DNA of 64,000 nt from Acidovorax sp. KKS102 (GCF_000302535.1 NC_018708.1:558001-622000); one strand, 5' to 3'. Numbered from the stretch's first letter, positions 26,821 to 36,427 are shown. The notes: generated by a model not told the origin, from the sequence alone. Numbers and translations: made by a program.

Positions 26821-28032
26821 CTATCGCAAGAACCGCCCATCGCGTCCCACCAGCGTGAGTTCGACAAAGCGCGAGGCGTTGCGGTCCGGGGTGCTGGCGC
26901 TGATCTCGAACCCGCCCAGGTCCCACTTTTTCAGGTTCCAGGTGGCGTCGATGAAGGCTGCGCGGGTGGGGTTGCGGCCTGCGCGCTGCAAGGCCTCGGC
27001 AAACACGCGGGCGTTGATGTAGCCCTCCAGCGCCAGATGCGAAGGCTCGGCCGTGGCGCCCGAGGCCTTCCAGGCGGCCTGGAACTCGCGCACCACGGGC
27101 ATCACCACGTTGGAGGGCAGGGGCACCACCTGCGAAATCGCCATGCCCGTGGCGTCCGCACCCAGGGCCTTGACGGTGGCCGGGGTGCCCATGACCGACA
27201 GCGCATACAGCGTCACGCCCCGCTTGAGCGCGCGGAACGCCTTCACAAACTCCAGCGTGGGCTTGCCTGCGAGGCCAATCACGATGGCCTCCAGGTTGCC
27301 GCCCGCCAGCTTGGCGGCGGCGCTGCCCGCGTCCGAGGCATTGTTCTCGACTGTCACCGTGACGGCCTCGGGCAGCTTGAGCCGGTCCATCGACTGCTTG
27401 GCGGCGTTGAACACCTCTTTGCCGAACGAGTTGTTCTGGTAGACGATGCCAATGCGCTGGATGCCGATGGTGGACAGGTGCTGCACCAGCTTCTCGGCCT
27501 CGTCGGCATAGCTGGCGCGGATGTTGAACACGTTGCGGGCGTTCTTGGTGCGGCTGAGCTGCGCGCCGGTGAAGGGCGCAAAAAACGGGATGCCGCTCTC
27601 GATCACCTTGGGCAGCATGGCGTCGATCATGGGCGTGCCCATGCAGTTGAACAGCGCAAAGTACCCAGGGTCGGCCAGAAACTGCTCCACATTGGCCAGC
27701 GCCTTGGGCACGTCGTAGGTGTCGTCCTGGGTGACAAGTTCAATGGCCTTGCCGTGCACGCCGCCGCGCGCGTTGATGCCCGCAAACGCGGCCTTGGCGC
27801 CCTGGTGCATGGCCGAGCCCAGATCGCCCAGCGGGCCAGTGAGGGCGGTGGACTGCGCGATCTTGATCGCGCCTTCCTGCGCGCGGGCTGCGCCGCTCCA
27901 GCCCAGCCCGGGCAGGCCCACGGCCGCTGCGGTGGCGGCTGCGGCGGCCAGCACCTGGCGGCGGGCCAGGGGGCGCGGCGTGGTGGGCGTGGGGTGGAGG
28001 GGGCGTGCGGTGGTGGAAGATGGTTGGGTCAT
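26821..28032 (-). CDS. Liv/HAAT-type ABC transporter substrate-binding protein
   Basis: 403 residues. The signal region carries RPLARRQVLAAAAATAAAVG, compatible with Tat or Sec export, cleaved near GAARA. The mature start IKIAQSTALTGPLGDLGSAM, the GIVYQNNSFGKEVFNAAKQS hinge and GLAGKPTLEFVKAF match the LivJ/K fold. GAGGAGA precedes the ATG at 28032. No permease is adjacent, but the dyad shared with the ligase-liv operon suggests it could feed that transporter. Divergent from the Crp/Fnr gene. Confidence 0.85.
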   Translation of the reverse strand: MTQPSSTTARPLHPTPTTPRPLARRQVLAAAAATAAAVGLPGLGWSGAARAQEGAIKIAQSTALTGPLGDLGSAMHQGAKAAFAGINARGGVHGKAIELVTQDDTYDVPKALANVEQFLADPGYFALFNCMGTPMIDAMLPKVIESGIPFFAPFTGAQLSRTKNARNVFNIRASYADEAEKLVQHLSTIGIQRIGIVYQNNSFGKEVFNAAKQSMDRLKLPEAVTVTVENNASDAGSAAAKLAGGNLEAIVIGLAGKPTLEFVKAFRALKRGVTLYALSVMGTPATVKALGADATGMAISQVVPLPSNVVMPVVREFQAAWKASGATAEPSHLALEGYINARVFAEALQRAGRNPTRAAFIDATWNLKKWDLGGFEISASTPDRNASRFVELTLVGRDGRFLR

Positions 28033-28110
28033 GGTGCTTGTCTCCTCGGGGCGCCCTCCGTAGGTGGCAGGGGCGCGAGGCGACATCATCCCGTCACGAT
28101 TGGCATTTTT

Positions 28111-28128
28111 TTGTCGGTCTGACGACAA
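28111..28128. promoter_or_regulatory. Crp/Fnr-like dyad, copy 2
   Basis: TTGTCG-GTCTGA-CGACAA, perfect 6-bp arms with the 6-base spacing typical of Crp-type sites. It sits between the divergent receptor gene (start 28032) and the Crp/Fnr gene (start 28198), where an autoregulatory site would be expected. Confidence 0.6.
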
Positions 28129-28197
28129 TTGGGGTCGTGGTATTCCCGCATGCCCAGGCGGCTGCGGGGCGCCCTTTTTCGTGAGAACCTTTGCGCC

Positions 28198-28923
28198 ATG
28201 GACCCACGCACCCACCAGGACTTGTCGCTGCACCAGCGGCGCCGTTCGCCCACGCCGCAGGAGCTGGAAGGCATTCCCTGGCTCCCCCTGCTGCTGCCCG
28301 CCGAGCGGGAGCGCGCGGTGGCCTCCCTGCTGGTGGGGGATGCCAAACCGGGCGACTATGTGTGCCGCGTCGGGCGCCCGGTGACCTACTGGTTTGGGGT
28401 GGTGGAGGGCCTGCTCAAGATGAGCACCGACAACGCCCAGGGGCAGACCATGACTTATGCAGGCCTGCCGCCCGGCGGCTGGTTTGGCGAGGGCACGACC
28501 ATCAAGCGCGAGCCCTACCGCTACAACATCCAGGCCCTGCGCAAGAGCGTGGTGGCGGGGCTGCCCATCGACAGCTTTCACTGGCTGCTGGACCACTCCA
28601 TCGGCTTCAACCGGTTCGTGATGAACCAGCTGAACGAGCGCCTGGGCCAGTTCATCGCCGCCCGCGAAATCGACCGCCTGAACAACCCCGATGTGCGCGT
28701 GGCGCGCAGTCTCGCCTCGCTGTTCAACCCGGTGCTGTACCCGGGCGTGGGCGAGGTGCTGCGCATCACGCAGCAGGAACTGGCCTATTTGGTGGGACTG
28801 TCACGCCAGAGGGTGAACGAGGCGCTGTCCGCGCTGGAGGCGCAAGGGGCCATTCGTGTGGAGTACGGCGGCCTGCGCGTGCTGGACCTGGCCGCGCTGC
28901 GGTCCAGCGTGACCGCCCCCTGA
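28198..28923 (+). CDS. Crp/Fnr family transcriptional regulator
   Basis: 241 residues. A cyclic-nucleotide-binding-type beta-roll (about residues 35-140, with VGRPVTYWFGVVEGLLKMS and GGWFGEGTTIKREPYRYNIQ) is followed by the dimer helix and a C-terminal winged helix whose recognition helix is ELAYLVGLSRQRVNEALSAL. No cysteine cluster for an iron-sulfur centre, so it is not Fnr proper; the effector is unknown. Start ATG 28198 is chosen as it gives normal family length; an ATG at 28129 would add 23 residues without similarity. Confidence 0.88.
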   Translation: MDPRTHQDLSLHQRRRSPTPQELEGIPWLPLLLPAERERAVASLLVGDAKPGDYVCRVGRPVTYWFGVVEGLLKMSTDNAQGQTMTYAGLPPGGWFGEGTTIKREPYRYNIQALRKSVVAGLPIDSFHWLLDHSIGFNRFVMNQLNERLGQFIAAREIDRLNNPDVRVARSLASLFNPVLYPGVGEVLRITQQELAYLVGLSRQRVNEALSALEAQGAIRVEYGGLRVLDLAALRSSVTAP

Positions 28924-28972
28924 GGCGCTGTGCGCTTGCCCTCCGGGAGCGTACGCCCGTGGGAGAGTCCCG

Positions 28973-30688
28973 TCAGCTGCGCGGCAGTGCAGGAGCGCGT
29001 GACGGGGCCGAGGCCAGTGGGCGTGGGGCTGTGGTGCGTGTGGGCGCCGGCACCGCCGCCGGTGCTGCGGCGGGGCTGGCGGTACCCCAGCTGTCTTCGT
29101 CGCCGCCGTCGTTGCGCGAGAGGCGGAAGGTGCCCACCATCTGCGTCAGGCGCCCCGCCTGGTCCTTGAGGCTGTCGGCAGCGGCCGCGCCTTCTTCCAC
29201 CAGCGCCGCGTTCTGCTGGGTCATTTCTTCCAGTGCGCCCACCGACTGGCTCACATGGCCGATGCGCTGGCTTTGCTCCTGCGTGGCAGCCGTGATCTCG
29301 CCCATGATGTCGGACACACGGCGCACCGACTGCACCAGTTCTTCAATGGTCTTGCCGGCGTGGTTGACGAGCGTGCTGCCTTCTTGCACCTGGTCCACGC
29401 TGGTGCCGATCAGGGCCTTGATCTCGCGCGCCGCCTGGGCCGAGCGGCCCGCGAGGTTGCGCACCTCGCCCGCCACCACCGCAAAGCCTCGGCCCTGCTC
29501 ACCGGCACGGGCGGCTTCCACGGCGGCGTTCAGCGCCAGGATGTTGGTCTGGAACGCGATACCGTCGATCACGCTGATGATGTCGGCGATCTTGCGCGAG
29601 CTGGCGCTGATGGTGTCCATGGTGCGCACCACCTGGCCCATCACCTCGCCGCCGCGTGTGGCCGCATCGGACGCGGTGGACGCGAGCTGGTTGGCCTGGC
29701 GGGCCGAGTCGGCGCTTTGCGACACCGTGCCGGTCAGGTCCACCAGCGAGCTGGCCGCGCTTTGCAGGTTGTGCGAGGTCTGCTCGGTGCGCTGGCTCAG
29801 GTCCAGGTTGCCCGAGGCCACCTCGGAGCTGGCCACCAGGATGGAGTCGGCGGTCTGCCCGATTTCGCCCACCAGGGTGCGCAGGCGTTCTTGCATGGCG
29901 GCAATGGCTTCGAGCAGGCGGCCGGTTTCGTCGTGAATGCGCACTTCGACCTGCGAGGTGAGGTCGCCGCGCGCAATGCGCTCGGCCACCACCACCGCAC
30001 GGCCAATGGGGGCGGTGATGCTGGCCGTGATGCGCCAGGCGATCAGCGCGCCCAGGCCAATGGCCAGCAGCACCAGCAGCCCACCCACCACGCGGGCGCT
30101 GCTCTGGGTTTGCTCTGCCGAGGCCGTGGCTTCGGCATTCAGGGTGTTTTGCAGCTCGATCAGCTCGCGCAACTTGGCGCGCCAGGCGGTTTCGGCGGGG
30201 GCCACGCGGGTCATCAGCGCCAGCGTGGCGCTCACGGTGTCGCCGTCGTCAGCGGCCTTGATGGCGCTGTCGAGTTCGGGGCGGGTCTTGCCGCCCAGGG
30301 CCTGCACCTCGCCCAGCAGCTTGAGCTCTGCGGGGGTGGCCTTGGCGGGGGTGAGCAGCTCGGACAACGCGGCTTCTTGCGCGGCGTATTCCTTGAGCGT
30401 CTTGCCCACGGCCACGATCTGCTCGCGCGCCTGCTTGGGGTCGATGTCGTTGAGCATGGCGGCAGAGCGGCTCTGGATGCCGATGGCGCTCACGCTCTCC
30501 AGCATGCCGTTGACCAGCTTGGCCTTGTTGGCGCCCACGCCGGTGATCTGGGTCATCTGATCGTGCACCTTGCCCACGGACAGCTGCCCTACCGCTGCCA
30601 CGGCCACCAGCAGCACCAGCATGCAGCCAAACCCCAGGCTCAGCCGGCTGGAGATCGACAGGGATTTGAGGGTCGAAGCAGCCGACAT
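28973..30688 (-). CDS. Methyl-accepting chemotaxis protein
   Basis: 571 residues in the Tsr/Tar-like layout: helix TM1 at about 15-38, a 150-residue periplasmic four-helix-type ligand domain, TM2 near 195-215 and HAMP ([20 protein letters not shown]). The long signalling coiled coil has the invariant hairpin tip [20 protein letters not shown] and [17 protein letters not shown]. The tail is Ala/Pro-rich and ends ALPRS; the NWETF-type CheR/CheB tether is absent. The ligand is not predictable. Tail-to-tail with the Crp/Fnr gene, 50 bp apart. Confidence 0.95.
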   Translation of the reverse strand: MSAASTLKSLSISSRLSLGFGCMLVLLVAVAAVGQLSVGKVHDQMTQITGVGANKAKLVNGMLESVSAIGIQSRSAAMLNDIDPKQAREQIVAVGKTLKEYAAQEAALSELLTPAKATPAELKLLGEVQALGGKTRPELDSAIKAADDGDTVSATLALMTRVAPAETAWRAKLRELIELQNTLNAEATASAEQTQSSARVVGGLLVLLAIGLGALIAWRITASITAPIGRAVVVAERIARGDLTSQVEVRIHDETGRLLEAIAAMQERLRTLVGEIGQTADSILVASSEVASGNLDLSQRTEQTSHNLQSAASSLVDLTGTVSQSADSARQANQLASTASDAATRGGEVMGQVVRTMDTISASSRKIADIISVIDGIAFQTNILALNAAVEAARAGEQGRGFAVVAGEVRNLAGRSAQAAREIKALIGTSVDQVQEGSTLVNHAGKTIEELVQSVRRVSDIMGEITAATQEQSQRIGHVSQSVGALEEMTQQNAALVEEGAAAADSLKDQAGRLTQMVGTFRLSRNDGGDEDSWGTASPAAAPAAVPAPTRTTAPRPLASAPSRAPALPRS

Positions 30689-31093
30689 GGGGGTCCTTGG
30701 GTATCGAAAAGGATCAAAGCGTGATCAAACGGGGGCCTCTGCGCAAAGCAATAACGGTGCCCACCGGCCGCCGCGCGTCCGTTGAACGGGCGCGGGAGTC
30801 GGTGCAGTGTAGGCAATAACAACAAAATGTGTCATGAGCGTTGAGGATGGTCCCATGCCCGATCTGCATAGCCGTGTTTGTTACAAATACCTCGCCGTAC
30901 GACCCTGGTGCACTGGCGCCAAAGTGCAACAGAAGGTGGCGCTGAAATTATTCGACAAACCGTCGCAGGCGTCGGTAATGAATGCCTGTGTTGCTATCAA
31001 AAACAAAGTGAATGTGGTGCTTGGGGTTTGCCCTTGCCCACGCCACGGGCGCTACCAATCAGGTATAAACCTGTAACACTTGCGAGGTCTTTC
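30689..31093. other. Intergenic region, 405 bp
   Basis: Divergent promoter region for the chemotaxis receptor and the DUF4394 lipoprotein gene. Base composition is lower in GC than the genes around it. A plus-strand frame at 30834-31076 (80 codons) has no similarity and atypical codon use. GTTGCTATCAAAAACAAAG near 30990 faintly resembles the end of the AGCGCT repeat. No T-run terminator or other element was recognised. Confidence 0.45.
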
Positions 31094-31987
31094 ATGCATC
31101 CGTTTTTTCCCTCCTCCACGCTGCGCACCACCCTCGCTGCAGCCGCCTTGGCCGTGCTGGCTGGCTGTGCGGCGCCCCGGCCCGATACCGGCTTGCGCGA
31201 AACGCTGGTGGCCGTGACGGCCTCGCACGAACTCATCACCTTCCACGCAGCACAGCCTGACCGCATCCTGGAGCGGCGCCCAGTGACGGGCCTGGCGCCT
31301 GGCGAGCGGCTGGTGGGCATCGACTTCCGCGTGGCCAAGGGCGTGCTCTATGCGTTATCGCAAGCGGGCCGCCTCTATACCCTCGACATCCCCACCGGCG
31401 CGTTGCGGCCCGTGGGTTCCGCGCCCGCTGCGCTGGCGCTGCAAGGGACGGTGTTCGGCTTTGATTTCAACCCGGCGGCTGACCGCATCCGGGTGGTGTC
31501 CAACACGGGCCAGAACTTGCGCCTGCACCCCGACACCGGGGCGGTGGTCGATGGGGATGCCACCGTGGAAGGTGTGCAGCCTGATCCCAGCCTGCGCTAC
31601 GCCTGGGGCGACGTCAACGCCCGCCGCAGGCCCGACATTGCCGGTGCCGCCTATACCTACAACCCCAACGACAGCAAGATCACCACCAACTACGCGATCG
31701 ACCGCGCGCTGGGTGTGCTGGTGATGCAGGGCTCGCGCGAGGGCACCCAGCCGGTGGTGTCGCCCAACGCCGGGCAGCTGCGCACCGTGGGCCCGCTGGG
31801 GCTCGGGTCGCTCACGGATGTGAGCTTTGACATTGCCGACGTGGGCAACACCGCCCTGATTGCCGTGCGCACAGCCGCCGACACCCAGACCCGCCTGCAC
31901 CAGGTGGACCTGGCCACTGGCGCCACCCGCCCTCTGGGCGTGGTGGGCGATGGCGCGCCCCTGGTGGGCCTGGCGATCGAACCATGA
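31094..31987 (+). CDS. DUF4394 domain lipoprotein
   Basis: About 297 residues. A signal peptide ends in a lipobox (LAVLAGC), so the mature protein should be lipid-anchored. The rest is a DUF4394 beta-propeller-like domain: ITFHAAQPDRILERRPVTGL, YALSQAGRLYTLDIPTGAL and FGFDFNPAADRIRVVSNTGQ. GAGG lies 8 bases upstream of the ATG. It overlaps the cupredoxin gene by 4 bp. Function of the family is unknown; extracytoplasmic position with a copper-type protein suggests an envelope role. Confidence 0.85.
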   Translation: MHPFFPSSTLRTTLAAAALAVLAGCAAPRPDTGLRETLVAVTASHELITFHAAQPDRILERRPVTGLAPGERLVGIDFRVAKGVLYALSQAGRLYTLDIPTGALRPVGSAPAALALQGTVFGFDFNPAADRIRVVSNTGQNLRLHPDTGAVVDGDATVEGVQPDPSLRYAWGDVNARRRPDIAGAAYTYNPNDSKITTNYAIDRALGVLVMQGSREGTQPVVSPNAGQLRTVGPLGLGSLTDVSFDIADVGNTALIAVRTAADTQTRLHQVDLATGATRPLGVVGDGAPLVGLAIEP

Positions 31988-32628
31988 GGCTGGCCGGCCC
32001 GCCGACGCTGCAGCCCGCCAGGTTGGCCCGGTGGGCAGCGCTTGCTGCGCTGGTACTGCTGGCTGGCGGCGCGCAGGCGGGCACGGTGCAGGTCGATGTG
32101 TCCGACGCTGCGGGCAAGCCGCTGGCCGATGCCGTGGTCTTTCTGGATTCGGCCGAGGCCCGCAAGCAGGTCAAGCCGCTCGCTGGCGTGGAGATGGCGC
32201 AGGAGAAGCGGCAGTTCGTGCCCGGTGTGCTGGTGGTGCCGGTGGGCACCGAGGTGCGGTTTCCCAACCACGACACCGTGCGGCACCACGTGTACTCGTT
32301 CTCGTCCGCCAAGAAGTTCGAACTCAAGCTCTACAGCGGCACGCCGTCCAACCCCGTGCTTTTTGACAAATCCGGCGTGGTCACGCTGGGCTGCAATATC
32401 CACGACCAGATGGTGGGATGGGTGCTGGTGGTGGATACACCGTACTACGCCCGCACCCCTGCGGCCACGGGCAAGGCGCAGCTCGACAACGTGCCGCCCG
32501 GCACCTACACGCTGCGCACCTGGCACGCCCGCCTGCCGGTGGGCGCCCCGGCCCTGGAGCAGGCACTGACCGTGCCGGCCACAGGAGCGGCCACGGCGGC
32601 GGTGCGCATGACGGGGTTGCAGCCTTGA
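31984..32628 (+). CDS. Exported cupredoxin-like protein (methylamine-utilisation type)
   Basis: 214 residues with a signal peptide (LARWAALAALVLLAGGAQA). The centre has plastocyanin-like copper-site motifs: VRFPNHDTVRHHVYSFS supplies a histidine, GCNIHDQMVGWVLV supplies Cys-His-Met, the type 1 copper set. A beta-sandwich of carboxypeptidase-regulatory type (NVPPGTYTLRTWHARLP) follows. Probably a periplasmic electron-transfer or copper-binding protein. ATGA overlap with the gene before and TTGA overlap with the gene after indicate one operon. Confidence 0.82.
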   Translation: MRLAGPPTLQPARLARWAALAALVLLAGGAQAGTVQVDVSDAAGKPLADAVVFLDSAEARKQVKPLAGVEMAQEKRQFVPGVLVVPVGTEVRFPNHDTVRHHVYSFSSAKKFELKLYSGTPSNPVLFDKSGVVTLGCNIHDQMVGWVLVVDTPYYARTPAATGKAQLDNVPPGTYTLRTWHARLPVGAPALEQALTVPATGAATAAVRMTGLQP

Positions 32629-34961
32629 CGCGGCTGCGCCTGGCCCGGCGCAGCCTGATCCTGCGGTTGGTGGGGTTGTCGTTGCTGCTGCTGCTCATCG
32701 TGCAGGCGGCGGGGTTTGCTGTGGTGCGAGCCTCCATCGACCGCAATGCACGTGCCCAGATCGCGCGCGCCCTGGACCTGGATGAAAACATCTGGCGCCG
32801 CCTGCTGGACCAGAACGCGGAGCAACTGCGCCAGGGCTCGGCCCTGCTGGCGGCGGACTACGGGTTTCGTTCGGCGGTCAACTCGGGCGACGAGGAAACC
32901 ATCCAGTCGGTGCTCGAAAACCACGGCAGCCGCATCGGCGCGGCCGTGACGGCGCTGCTGGGCACCGACCTCACGCTGCGTGCGGTCAGCCTCACGGGCA
33001 GCATGGACCAGTTTCCGGCCACGCTGCAGCAGGTGGTGCCGCGCCTCGCGCAGCAGCCCCAGGGCAGCCAGATCGCGGTGATGGAAGGCATTCCCTACCA
33101 GTTCGTGATGGTGCCCATGCGGGCGCCGGTGGTCATTGGTTGGGTGTTGATGGGCTTTCGCATCGACCAGTCGCGTGCCGACGAAATGCGCCAGCTCCTG
33201 TCGGTGCATGTGGCCCTGATGGTCAAGGCCCCCGGGGGCGCAATGACCCTGCCGGTCAGCACCCTGCCCAAGGACGCACAGGCCTTGCTGCTGGCCAGCG
33301 GCGGCGCGGCGGGCGAGCTGCAGACGGCCGAGGGCACCTTGCTGGCGCGCTCCAGCCCGCTCGACAGCGTGGGGGGCGAGGTGCACTCGCTGCTGCTGCG
33401 GTCGGTGGACGAGGTGGTAGCCCCCTACCGGCAGCTGCAGGTGCTGCTGGCCATCATCACCGTGGCGGGTGTGCTGCTGTTTGCCGTGGGTACGGGCCTG
33501 GTGGCGCAACGGCTTGCCACGCCGCTGCGCTCCTTGCTCGCAGCCACACAGCGGCTGTCGCGCGGCGAATACGACGTACCGCTGGAGCACACCGACCGCA
33601 CGGACGAGATCGGCAACCTGGCGCGCTCGTTCGACCACATGCGCGTGGACATTGGTGCCCAGCAGACCGAGATCCGCCGCCTGGCCTACTGGGACCGCCT
33701 GACAGGCCTGCCCAACCGGGAGCGCTTTCGCGACGCCGTGGTGCAGGCCATTGCCGGCAGTGCCAGCACGCCGCAGCCCCTGGCCGTGCTCACGCTGGAC
33801 CTGGACCGCTTCAAGCATGTGAACGACGTGCTGGGCTATGCCTTTGGCGACCGCCTGCTGCAGGCCGTGGCCGAGCGCCTGAGCCAGCAGGTGCGCTCGC
33901 CTGACGACATGGTGGCGCGCCTGGGAGGCAATGAGTTCGCCATCCTGCTGCAGCGCGCCGATGCGGCGGACGCGCACGACGTGGCCCAGCGCATCAACCA
34001 GTCGTTCGAGCTACCGCTGGCCTTTGAGGACCAGACGGTGGACCTGAGCGCAGGCATTGGCTTTGCCTGCTGGCCGGGCGATGCGGGCGACGCCGACACG
34101 CTGCTCAGCCGTTCTGAAATTGCCATGTACGCCGCCAAGCGCCAACTCAGCGGGGCCCTGCAGTACGACGCGGCGTTTGACTCGTCCAGCGCGCAGACCC
34201 TTTCGCTGCTGACCGAGCTGCGCCACGCCGTGGAGCACCATGAGCTGCGTCTGTACCTGCAGCCCAAGGTGCCCTTGCACGGGCAGCCGGGCTTGGCGGC
34301 CGAGGCGCTGGTGCGCTGGCAGCACCCGCAGCGCGGGCTGGTGCCGCCCATGCAGTTCATCCCGTTTGCCGAGCAGACCGGGTTTGTGCGCCACCTCACG
34401 CTGTGGATGTTTGAAGAAGTCGCGCGCCTGCTGGCCGACCCACGCACCCAGGGCCTGCCGCTCAGGGTGTCGGTCAACCTCTCCACGCGCGACCTGCTCG
34501 ACCCCGAGCTGAGCCACCGGCTGGCCGACATCCTGGTGCGCCATGGGGTGCCAGCCAGTGCCTTCTGCCTGGAGATCACCGAAAGCGCGATCATGGACGA
34601 CCCCCAGCGCGCCGAGGCCATGCTCAACCGCCTGTCGGAGCAGGGCTTCAAGCTGTCCATCGACGATTTCGGCACGGGGTATTCGTCGCTAGCCTACCTC
34701 AAGCGCCTGCCGGTCGATGAACTCAAGATCGACAAATCGTTTGTGATGGGCATGGAAACGGGTGAGGACGACGCGATGATCGTGCGCTCCACCATCGACC
34801 TCGCGCACAACCTGGGGCTCACGGTGGTGGCCGAAGGCGTGGAGACTGCCGCCATCCAGGATCGCCTGCGTGCGCTGGCCTGCGACGAGGCGCAGGGGTA
34901 CCACATCGCGCGGCCCCTGCCGGTGGATGATTTCCTCGCCTGGCAGGCGCGCCAGGAGTAG
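32625..34961 (+). CDS. Membrane-bound GGDEF-EAL protein with degenerate GGNEF
   Basis: About 778 residues. TM1 (LILRLVGLSLLLLLIVQAAG), a periplasmic double-CACHE-like region with GSMDQFPATLQQV, TM2 near 275-295, HAMP, then GGDEF and EAL domains. The cyclase site reads RLGGNEFAILL, with N replacing the acidic residue, so cyclase activity is doubtful. The EAL half keeps AEALVRW, ITESAIMDD and DDFGTGYSSLAYLKRLP, so c-di-GMP hydrolysis is likely. The start is taken as TTG 32625 in a TTGA overlap with the cupredoxin stop; in-frame codons further upstream lie within that gene. Coupling suggests the sensor domain monitors something linked to the cupredoxin. Confidence 0.88.
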   Translation: MTRLRLARRSLILRLVGLSLLLLLIVQAAGFAVVRASIDRNARAQIARALDLDENIWRRLLDQNAEQLRQGSALLAADYGFRSAVNSGDEETIQSVLENHGSRIGAAVTALLGTDLTLRAVSLTGSMDQFPATLQQVVPRLAQQPQGSQIAVMEGIPYQFVMVPMRAPVVIGWVLMGFRIDQSRADEMRQLLSVHVALMVKAPGGAMTLPVSTLPKDAQALLLASGGAAGELQTAEGTLLARSSPLDSVGGEVHSLLLRSVDEVVAPYRQLQVLLAIITVAGVLLFAVGTGLVAQRLATPLRSLLAATQRLSRGEYDVPLEHTDRTDEIGNLARSFDHMRVDIGAQQTEIRRLAYWDRLTGLPNRERFRDAVVQAIAGSASTPQPLAVLTLDLDRFKHVNDVLGYAFGDRLLQAVAERLSQQVRSPDDMVARLGGNEFAILLQRADAADAHDVAQRINQSFELPLAFEDQTVDLSAGIGFACWPGDAGDADTLLSRSEIAMYAAKRQLSGALQYDAAFDSSSAQTLSLLTELRHAVEHHELRLYLQPKVPLHGQPGLAAEALVRWQHPQRGLVPPMQFIPFAEQTGFVRHLTLWMFEEVARLLADPRTQGLPLRVSVNLSTRDLLDPELSHRLADILVRHGVPASAFCLEITESAIMDDPQRAEAMLNRLSEQGFKLSIDDFGTGYSSLAYLKRLPVDELKIDKSFVMGMETGEDDAMIVRSTIDLAHNLGLTVVAEGVETAAIQDRLRALACDEAQGYHIARPLPVDDFLAWQARQE

Positions 34962-35024
34962 CTGGCAGCAGGCCGCCGCCTCTCTGTTTGGGGGCTAAGC
35001 AGTCCACAGGCGAAAATACCCGCA

Positions 35025-36140
35025 ATGTCTTCCTCCTCCTCTCGCCCACCTGCGGGCCCTGCCGCCGCTCCCGCCTCCGACGTTGGCGGCCCATCGTCTT
35101 CTGCGCCAGCCGCCGGTCGGCCCGTGCTGCGCCGCCCGACCCTGACGGCCAAGCCCGCCACTGCTCGGCCTGCTTCTGCACGGCCTGCCCCGCCGCCCCG
35201 GGCGCCACGGCCGGCCCGCGCTCCTGCGCCCTCCAACTACCGCGTGGCCTCGGGCGCTTTTGTGGCCCCGGTGCGCCAGGTGCCTGCGCCGGCGACGGGC
35301 ACCGTGGGCGGCTTGCCCACCTCGCGCTTGAACAAGCGCATGGCCGAGTTGGGCCTGTGCTCGCGCCGCGAGGCCGACGACTGGGTGGAGCAGGGCTGGG
35401 TCAAGGTCAACGGCGTGGTGGCCACCATGGGCCAGCAGGTCACGGCGGCCGACCGCATCGAGGTGGACAAGATTGCCCAGGGTTTCCAGGAGCAGCGCGT
35501 CACCATCCTGTTGAACAAGCCCATTGGCTATGTGAGCGGCCAGGCCGAGGACGGCCACACGCCCGCCGTGGCGCTGATCAACCCCCGCACCCACTGGCGC
35601 GAGGACCCCAGCCGCAACCGTTTCTCGCCGCCCCAGCTGCGGGGCCTGGCGCCCTGCGGGCGGCTCGATATCGACTCCGTAGGCCTCCTGGTGCTGACGC
35701 AGGACGGCCGCGTGGCCCGGCAGATCATTGGCGAGGACTCCGTGATGGAAAAGGAGTACCTGGTGCGCGTGGTCTACCAGGCCCCGGGCCAGGCGGCGCC
35801 CCGCCATCCCGGGGAGCGCTCCGCGCCGCTTCAAGAAATCAACGAGCGTGACCCCGTCAGCACCAATGTGCAGGCGGTGTTTCCCAAAGAGCTGCTGGAG
35901 CGCCTGCGCCACGGCCTGAGCCTGGACGGCGAGCCGCTCAAGCCCGCCAAGGTGGATTGGCAGAACCCCGAGCAGCTGCGTTTTGTGCTCACCGAGGGCA
36001 AAAAGCGCCAGATCCGCCGCATGTGCGAGCTGGTGGGGCTCAAGGTGGTGGGCCTCAAGCGCATCCGCATCGGCCGCGTGACCCTGGGCAACCTGCCCGT
36101 GGGCCAGTGGCGTTACCTGTCGCCCAACGAACGGTTCTGA
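35025..36140 (+). CDS. RluB/RluF-type pseudouridine synthase
   Basis: 371 residues. The first 95 are an Ala/Pro/Arg-rich low-complexity extension common in beta-proteobacterial homologues. An S4 RNA-binding domain follows (RLNKRMAELGLCSRREADDW). The RsuA/RluB/RluF-type catalytic domain has LLNKPIGYVSGQ and GRLDIDSVGLLVLTQDG, where the aspartate of GRLD is catalytic, and LTEGKKRQIRRMCELVGL at the end. Should modify a uridine in 23S rRNA; which site cannot be told from sequence alone. Confidence 0.88.
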   Translation: MSSSSSRPPAGPAAAPASDVGGPSSSAPAAGRPVLRRPTLTAKPATARPASARPAPPPRAPRPARAPAPSNYRVASGAFVAPVRQVPAPATGTVGGLPTSRLNKRMAELGLCSRREADDWVEQGWVKVNGVVATMGQQVTAADRIEVDKIAQGFQEQRVTILLNKPIGYVSGQAEDGHTPAVALINPRTHWREDPSRNRFSPPQLRGLAPCGRLDIDSVGLLVLTQDGRVARQIIGEDSVMEKEYLVRVVYQAPGQAAPRHPGERSAPLQEINERDPVSTNVQAVFPKELLERLRHGLSLDGEPLKPAKVDWQNPEQLRFVLTEGKKRQIRRMCELVGLKVVGLKRIRIGRVTLGNLPVGQWRYLSPNERF

Positions 36141-36156
36141 GAGCCCCGGGCTCCCT

Positions 36157-36427
36157 AGAGCCTGTTCAAAGTCTTTTTGGAGATCGCATTGGAGTGCAAT
36201 CGGGATGAGTGGATGCCTCGGATGCGCCGCATGGGCTCATGCCCATGCAAGCAGCCGGGGCGTTCAATCGCCCGATTTCACTCCAACCCTTCGGGCAAGT
36301 GCCTTGCCGGGCGGTCTGCGGCGTTGCGGCGCTTGCCGATAGCACGGGCTATCGGCGGCGCACCGCGCCTTGCATCCCATCCCGGCAAGGTACTTGTGCG
36401 GCTCCAAAAAGACTTTGAACAGGCTCT
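36157..36427. mobile_element. MITE-like element with perfect 25-bp terminal inverted repeats
   Basis: The arms 36157-36181 (starting AGAGCCTGTTCAAAGTC) and 36403-36427 are exact reverse complements. Between them are 221 bp with no gene, holding a hairpin GCCGATAGC-ACGG-GCTATCGGC (36335-36356) that resembles the one in the element at 6547. The unit fills the spacer between the pseudouridine synthase and hydrolase genes. A similar arm, GAGGCTGTTCAAAG, occurs alone at 37784 after the hydrolase gene. Confidence 0.65.

Noticed and set aside
30834-31076. 80-codon frame in the 405-bp spacer
   Set aside because: No similarity or ribosome site, atypical composition.
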